Shown here: one piece after another, positions 57,345 to 64,000 of the stretch
Numbering within the stretch: the first letter of the stretch is position 1
Layout of the letters: every line of letters starts with the position of its first letter
Assembly: GCF_963576615.1 (NCBI RefSeq)
Contig: NC_088710.1
Location: 2,026,001 to 2,090,000, forward strand
Source: Watersipora subatra
Lineage: Eukaryota; Bryozoa; Gymnolaemata; Cheilostomatida; Watersiporidae
Direction of reading: 5' to 3'
Length of the DNA stretch: 64,000 nt
Notes under the pieces: generated by a model
Told to the model about the DNA's origin: nothing
The model's database searches: none
The model's input: only the letters and a program-made list of their open reading frames with translations
Translations under genes and position numbers: made by a program

Positions 57345-57905
57345 CTAGAGCTTGTGTAGGGGTATGTTAGATTTACTTCAGCACAGTTGAGGAGTTCTCC
57401 TAGACCTTACATGTTGGGATATGTTAGATTTACTTCAGCACAGTTGAGGAGTTCTCCTAGAGCTTACTTGTTGGGATATGTTAGATTTACTTCAGTACAG
57501 TTGAGGAGTTCTCCTAGAGCTTACTTGTTGGGGTATGCTAGATTTACTTCAGTACAGTTGAGGAGTTCTCCTAGAGCTTACTTGTTGGGGTATGTTATAT
57601 TTACTTCAGCGCAGTTGAGGAGTTCTCCAAGAGCTTACTTGTTGGGGTATGTTAGATTTACTTCAGCGCAGTTGAGGAGTTCTCCAAGAGCTTACTTGTT
57701 GGGGTATGTTAGATTTACTTCAGCGCAGTTGAGGAGTTCTCCAAGAGCTTACTTGTTGGGGTATGTTAGATTTACTTCAGTACAGTTGAGGAGTTCTCCA
57801 AGAGCTTACTTGTTGGGGTATGTTAGATTTACTTCAGCGCAGTTGAGGAGTTCTCCTAGAGCTTGTTGGGGTATGTTAGATTTACTTCAGCACAGTTGAG
57901 GAGTT
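57345..57905. repeat. 57-bp minisatellite, about 10 copies
   Basis: Units of agttgaggagttctcctaga plus gcttacttgttggggtatgttagatttacttcagc-type sequence. The period is 19 codons, so a 170-codon frame stays open; it is a repeat artefact. The array starts about 30 bp after the TTAA element. Confidence 0.95.
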
Positions 57906-60190
57906 GTAGAGTTAGTAGGGCTAGTAAAGAGATGCATAAAATAATTCATATGAAGTTGATAGTCGGAAGAAGCTGTGCGCTCTTCAATCAGAGTAAAAAA
58001 GCAAGTGTTTTGTTTAAACAGTAGACTACTTGTTTCAAGTAAAGATTGCTTGGATTATTTCAGCAATTCTCTTAAGAGTTATGCCTACCGACAATCAAAA
58101 AGACTGCTTATTACCAAATAATATAAACTCTTTGTCATCGCAAATTAAACATGATAAAATACTTCTGAACAAACAATAAAAATAAAATCATGCAATTAAA
58201 TATCTGACAATTGGATAGCCTTGTGGAAGGCCTCTGTATTCACTACTTACGATCTGCATCTTCATCCAGGTCATTGATAAAGTTGGCCCAATTCCTAAAA
58301 TGTCAGCCAGGGTTGATCACTTGGCAGCCAACTCTAGCCAGGCTACACGGCATACACAGCTTCAACTTACCGTAAACAAACAACTCTAAAAATCTTTTCT
58401 TGCCAATAGGTTGTTGGTTTTAGTTGATTGTATTCTATGTAAATATCTACTTGCTGTCTCAAGAAATCAAGGAAAGCCTAGACTCTGCTGTAAAGATGGA
58501 GCTAAGAGGAATTTAAAACGGAGGCAGATCAATACAAACTCATGGCAGATGCTTGTAACTGAGGTGATTGTAGATCTGCTATAATACGTAAGCCTCAACC
58601 ATAGGCAGACAGACTTAGTCGTCTCGACTGACTTTGTGAGAGATAGAGAGATAGCGATAGAGACAGCAATAGTGAGAGACTCGCTGCCTATCTTAGACAG
58701 TATCACTAGTGACATTTTCTTCAAACGATGATCAGATTTTTTTCTAGGATGATCTGAGCTAGGAGGGTTCCATAATCTGTCTTTCAAGTGCTCTAAAATA
58801 ATTATTATTCTCTCATAAGCTAATATGGACAGCTCTATAGATATATGGACCTCACTTACTTTTCCTTTCAGAATGGGCAGACAGGCATGTGAAGAGAAAC
58901 AAACATGCAAGTAGTGGTCATGCTCAATAGTTGAGGGCATGTAAAATCTTTGACCTTACATCCTTTTTGCTCTTACTGTTGATGGTGAAATAATTTTTGC
59001 TGTTAACTTAGGACTATGATGTAATGCGATGAAAGCAGGCAACGTCAGCATATATTGTTGCATCAGCGATACACCACCTGCTGCCAGTAAACAATCTTAA
59101 AATCACATCTGAGCTGTTATAACCTCAGCTGTCTCGTGTTACTAATCGAGGACGTTTGAGGAGGGAGACAGTGACAAAAAAAAGATGGATGGAGAAAAAA
59201 TGATAAAAAGTGAACATTCTGATTAGGTAGCCAGACCTACCAGATAAAAAACCATATCATGTATACCACAAACTTGTTTTAATCACAGAACAGTTAAATA
59301 GTTGACATAATAACACTTTTAAACTGTTACATCACCAGAATTTAAATAAAACAATCGTGATAACAATCTATTATAATATTTTAAGACTTGCTCAAGCCGG
59401 TATGTAAGGTACAATGAATATGCTTTCTCCAAGCTGTTCACACCCGTACACACAATTGAGAATGCATTAGCACCCCATATAATAACTCATTCGCTAGTTG
59501 TCACAGTAACAGCTGTCAGACAGACAACGCCACCATTTTCTCTGAGACTAAAGGTTTAATGCTCTTAATACTTATCAGAAGCATTCTAACACATCTATAA
59601 ATATAAATCAACACCAGTCACTTCTGACATTAAATATTCATATATTTAAACTGAGGCGACATATTCACAAAGAAAAGTCATCCGATGATACGTCCCATCC
59701 CAAAAATAGTTACTATATATAACACACAAGGGAAGAGGGGGAAGAAAGGGAGTGGTGTATGGTGGATGTGCACTAGTCGGCAACCAACGCACCGCCATCG
59801 TTAGTATTTCCTTTAATGATGAGTACTTCCCTTTAGTATGGCATCTTTAGTGAGTTTTTAATCAGGAATAAAACTGTAGGTTTTTTGTTGTTCAACAAAT
59901 CTAAAATATTTGTCAATTACAAACAGTGTAGTTTGTCTTTGGTGAGAAGCATTATTTTAGAAATACTCTTTAAATTAAAATAATCGTTTAATGTTTTCAA
60001 TGGTGTTCAAAGGTTTTTATTGCGTGTAGTTTATTACATTACTTGAAATGATTGCATAGCTGTGCTCTTACGGTTACGATTACCTGGTACAGTATTTGTA
60101 TTCATCGCTTATACAGAAATACTAATAGGGCATCCAATAAGTGAACAGTTATAAACTAGACTGTTCACCAGTCTTTAGAAGTCAGCGATT
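57906..60190. other. Intergenic, nothing recognised
   Basis: The 157-codon minus frame at 58467-58940 has no domain, splice sites or codon bias that would support it. No element ends were found. Confidence 0.45.
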
Positions 60191-60199
60191 AACAAGAGT

Positions 60200-60660
60200 C
60201 AATTTATTAGCTTTCAAGAACAACCGTGGTTCAGTGGCCTGATACACGATCTGTTTTGAGTCGAACAAGAAAAATTGGTAGTGTTAGTAAGGGCATCCAA
60301 CCACAATCGCTCCTGTGATGCATTAAACTCTTTAGAACCTACACAAAAAAGCCCCAGGTGGTTTTCTCACAGGAGTATTTGGATATAATCAGTCCATGAG
60401 TTTACTAGCTTTTGAAGAATCTTGAACAGCTTTTTTAAAGATGAAAAACTGTCGCAACAACGTTTGACATTAATACCAACACCTGACTGTCTAACAGTGC
60501 TGTGAGAGTCTATCGAGTATAGTAATTATCTGCATAAATATTCCGAACTACGGCAAGGAGATTGACTGGTACAGGTGGTAGTGGGCCGGGTGGCTAACAT
60601 GATGGCTAACCCGCTGGTTGTGGGTTTGAGTTCCATATGAAGCAATCTTCTTTCTCAACT
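60200..60660 (+). mobile_element. tRNA-like SINE fragments
   Basis: Two short tRNA-like stretches: ccgtggttcagtggcctgat with ttttgagtcgaac (60225-60270), and gtgggccgggtggctaacat with gtgggtttgagttcc (60582-60637). Neither folds as a full tRNA gene by inspection. Confidence 0.4.
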
Positions 60661-60714
60661 CAAACCGTGGCTATGGATTAACATGGATCTTATTATAGTA
60701 AATATTTCATCTCT

Positions 60715-61140
60715 ATCTATATATATAAATCTCAGAGTTTGTGTGTTACTCTGTGATTCTGTACTTCGGTTGGTCCAGCCATAGCTATTAAAATATTGGC
60801 ATGAAGAATCCGTATCACAGAAGGTTCGATCCTGGAACCTTCTGTTCACCAGGCAAATACCTTACCAATTAGGCTGCGCGAGGTACATGGATTCATTGGG
60901 CAATACATCGCCACGTTAGTGAAAATACGCTATATGGCGTATTATACGTCGTAATATGGCGTATTACGACGTATTACGTTCCACTACATGGCGTAACGTA
61001 TTTTTATGCTTGCTCTCATGGCTCTTATTAGTAAGCTTACTCAAATGAGCCATTGACAGTATGCCAAGCTAATGGCAAGCGGCACACAACTACATTACCT
61101 CTCACTGTTTATAGGCCGATTTTAATTCCCATGCAACGCC
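60715..61140 (-). mobile_element. tRNA-derived SINE, family A
   Basis: On the minus strand the head (ccggcgttgcatgggaatta) is followed by gagaggtaatgtagttgtgt, a body, a tRNA-like cctaattggtaaggtatttg with ggatcgaaccttc, and the tail attttaatagctatggctgg. Its body is disturbed by a tacgtcgtaatatggcgta palindromic repeat at 60930-60990. Confidence 0.65.
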
Positions 61141-62300
61141 GGACGTTCGTTTTGACGTAAATTAATTTGTACTTAAATTTCAACTGGCCGACAGAGAAAC
61201 TTGTAATTTTATTGTGCAATCTTTAATGTGACAAATTTTTGTAAGGGCATGTCCAACAGCTAAGTCTATGAAGGTAAATTCTGCTAATTGTTTATTGTTT
61301 GATTTATTTGTTAATTTATTGTTTATAAAATTGAAACTTGGAAGTTCTAGTTGACAAAACCATATGTTATTCATTTAAAGTGAAGTGGTGGACCATCAAG
61401 TAATAGGCCCTATGTGTTATCTACCTGAACAATGCAAGTGTAGTTGCCAGAGATGTAGTGGTAAAATCTCTATGTAATTCATTTGGAAAGGATAATGCAT
61501 CCTAGTCTCATTGCCAGGTGGCAATTTTCACTGCAGCGCAATGCATGAGGACAAGGTTTGCGAAGATAGGTTTAAGAAATGGTGGTATTGAAGACTAGGT
61601 TCCAAACCAACCTGGGACAATTTATCGAGTTACCACATGGAAACCAAACCAAAGACTCTTTTGTCGGAAGAGAGCTTTGAAAGAATAGGCAGAAGAGTAA
61701 AAGCTTGCAGCTGAACAGCTTGAGCCACGCTCAATTTAATTAAACTGAAACTGAAGTTTGATTGGCCACACCATTAGCAATATTTAATTCACTTTTTCAT
61801 AAATGACTAGGTAGTTTAATTGTGACTCAAAATGTAATGAAACATAAAATGATTGTTATTTTTCCGAGTTTGGTTTTGAACTGTAGGCTGTTCTTTACCA
61901 GCTTCAGTTGTTAACTCTGAATTGAAGACATCAATCTTTGGACTCATCGCTGAGTGACTGAGCCTTTAGAGAGTAATGGCGAAGGATCCTAAACAGGATC
62001 AGTTATAAGATCTCCAAATACAAATGAAATGCTGTGGAAATGTTCTAAGCTTCTAGCCAAGTATCAATGAAAAGTTTAACATTTTGAACTAGAATTGGTT
62101 GGGTGCTCGACATTTTTAGTATTTTAAGTTAGTACGTGAAAAACATAAAGTATGTAGCTCTGAGGTTAGATTCAAAAAATGCAGCAAAAGGTTGTGATTA
62201 ATCCCAACCAGTGTATATCAGTGAAGGTGAGCCCTTCACAGACACTGATGGGGAAGGTGAATTCTTCGCATATACCCAAGATCTCCTTTTCATATATGCA
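61141..62300. other. Intergenic, nothing recognised
   Basis: No gene or element termini were found. Open frames at 61180-61374 and 62179-62406 are unsupported. Confidence 0.4.
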
Positions 62301-62310
62301 TCCGTTTCAA

Positions 62311-63430
62311 CAGAGGTGGAACGAGACAGGTTTTTTAAGTTCGAGACGAGACTCGAGACACTGTCTTGTAAAAATTCGAGACTCGAGACAAGAGACAGTA
62401 AAATAATGAGCATTTGGTGATGATTTCACTACACAAGTACTAGCTACTTGGTATATATAAAATTAATAAAACTATTTTTAAATTGAATTTTCGCCTGGTG
62501 TAAACGATTTAAATACAACATTTTAATAGTGATATGCATGTAGTTTTTGTAAACAAAAATGACACAAACAGCTCTAAAATACCGAAGTTATATATTCTAA
62601 GAATTTTGAGCTTGATTGATCATAATTATTATAAACATATTGCTTTGTACATGTATATTTTTACCATCTATTGAATAGTTCTTACTTTTTAATGTAATGA
62701 AACCGATAGCCGTCGCTCTACAAAGAAATACCGCAACTAAAAGAACACACGATAATACTTTCATTCTTATCGTTTCATTAATGTTAAGTGTTGTTTGTGT
62801 ATTAACTGTAGTATGTGAATTATATTTAAATTGTACTCATGAAATTATATTAATTACTGTATACATGCACATGTATATTCTTATATTGAGCTAACAAAAC
62901 GTCATTGTTAACCGAACACGGACTATGGTCGACACGGCCTTTCGTTCGTTTCTCCGTGTCCGGGCAAGTTTTACCCGCGATTGGTAGTATATACGTAAAA
63001 AAGGGCCGAATCTTATGAAGGGCAGTTGGTGTTTAGACACGATACGATAAAATACAGACATTTTACCCGCAAATGTCTTATTTATTAAATTGGATTATCC
63101 GAAGAGTAATTAGATATGACCCGGTATCTGTTTTAAGGACACAGAACCGAACTAAAATATAACAGGGCCGTTGTCCGGACTACACGATTAGACTCAGTGG
63201 CCAACATAATCAATAGCAACAGGTAGTAACGGACCGGGTATAACTTTAAAGGCAGTTGCCCGCAATCCATTACAATATATGGAGTTGTCGCTACCGTAAG
63301 AAGCCATGTTTTAACAACCGTGCGCAGGCGCTTTAGTTCTATTTCCTGTCTTGAGTTTGGCAATAGTTAAGTCGAGACCGATACGAGACAGGTCGATACT
63401 CGAGACGTCTCGTGTCTCGTTCCACCTCTA
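62311..63430. mobile_element. Non-autonomous hAT-like element
   Basis: Ends cagaggtggaacgagaca and (inverse) tagaggtggaacgagacac, with internal cgagactcgagac clusters near both ends. It is flanked by 8-bp repeats CGTTTCAA / CGTATCAA (62303-62310, 63431-63438; one mismatch). At 1120 bp no transposase domain is visible. Confidence 0.8.
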
Positions 63431-63438
63431 CGTATCAA

Positions 63439-64000
63439 GCCTGATAAACAGACGAATCTAGCACAAAACAGACCAGATGAAAACATTGCCAATGACTTTG
63501 CTACTAATGCTATCAGATTGGGTCTTGACAGAACTGACTTAATGAATAGGCCAATGTCATTAAACTTAGGCCTCAATAAGAGTACATGTAGTAGAACGGA
63601 GGTGGTTACAAAAAGGGGACAAGAGACAACGTAAGAGGCTACATAAAAGAGTACAAAAAGTAGCTACTGGTCTCTCAATTTATCTAATAGTTTGAACTGT
63701 TGAAATTGTTAGATTAAATTTGCTAGAATGGTAAAAGTATGCTATTGTATGTACACATATGCAAAGGTGGCTAACTCACCCCCTCATAGAGGCATGGAAG
63801 TTTGAGATAGAGACTGCACACTTAAGGCAGCTCTATGTGAAACCCTCTGTTTGTGACAGCCAAAAAGAACTGACTGGTGACAGCCCTAGAGGCTAGTTGA
63901 GGCCAAGTTTTATGTTAGCAGGAGACATAGCGAAAGACTAAAATTTGTGTGAGGTAATTGTTAAAAAATACAGTATGTCCAGTGAGAAGCCTTAGCTAAT
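63439..64000. other. Right edge, possible decayed coding stretch
   Basis: Directly after the hAT-like element, an open plus-strand reading (about 63440-63600, containing NIANDFATNAIRLGLD) has protein-like composition but no recognised family. The remainder shows nothing. Confidence 0.25.

Noticed and set aside
57387-57899. 170-codon plus-strand frame
   Set aside because: Product of the 57-bp tandem array (19-residue repeat), with no start context or splice support.
58467-58940. 157-codon minus-strand frame
   Set aside because: No recognisable domain, no splice sites, and no repeat or conservation evidence; plausible by chance in 64 kb.

Overview
This is a eukaryotic, almost certainly metazoan, nuclear window. 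It is AT-rich, its genes are split by GT-AG introns, and tandem repeats and transposable elements fill most of the space. The gene content (an Hv1 proton channel, a PRL/PTP4A phosphatase and a secreted D8C/NHL protein) and the tRNA-derived SINEs fit a marine invertebrate, perhaps a lophotrochozoan. The exact phylum cannot be fixed by eye.

Three genes can be built from the sequence. (1) A minus-strand gene (8918-25873) whose six phase-compatible exons encode a signal peptide, a D8C eight-cysteine domain, a short linker, an NHL-repeat propeller and a hydrophobic, GPI-like tail. The joins between the D8C half and the NHL half are inferred. (2) HVCN1/Hv1 on the plus strand (33100-40294, three coding exons), with intact voltage-sensor residues and a C-terminal coiled coil. 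(3) PTP4A/PRL on the plus strand (49346-54307, five coding exons, 179 aa), with an intact catalytic loop and CaaX box. A possible last exon of an unidentified minus-strand gene lies at 4601-4846.

Layout: 1-8900 holds SINEs, a segmental duplication (2431/7922), a 14-bp minisatellite and the orphan exon. 8900-25900 is the D8C/NHL gene. Its introns carry a 1.1-kb TA-flanked DNA transposon with a nested hairpin MITE, a 27-bp minisatellite, a composite hAT-like element, an LTR-like pair, two 32-bp satellite blocks and a 37-bp array. 27.6-31.6 kb holds a decayed Ty1/copia-like element, a truncated LINE tail with two tiny hairpin insertions, and a possible piggyBac-like relic. 33.1-40.3 kb is Hv1, whose last intron contains a second near-identical copy of the composite hAT-like element. 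41.4-45.9 kb is a degenerate LINE invaded by two minisatellites, one of which grew out of the codons for the reverse-transcriptase active site. 49.3-54.3 kb is PTP4A. 55-64 kb is gene-poor, with a TTAA-flanked inverted-repeat element, a 57-bp minisatellite, SINEs and another hAT-like element.

The genes do not look functionally linked. The most striking content is mobile DNA with readable boundaries and target-site duplications: a composite unit moved twice as a whole, 35-42 bp hairpins that behave as mobile elements, and a minisatellite born inside a catalytic motif.
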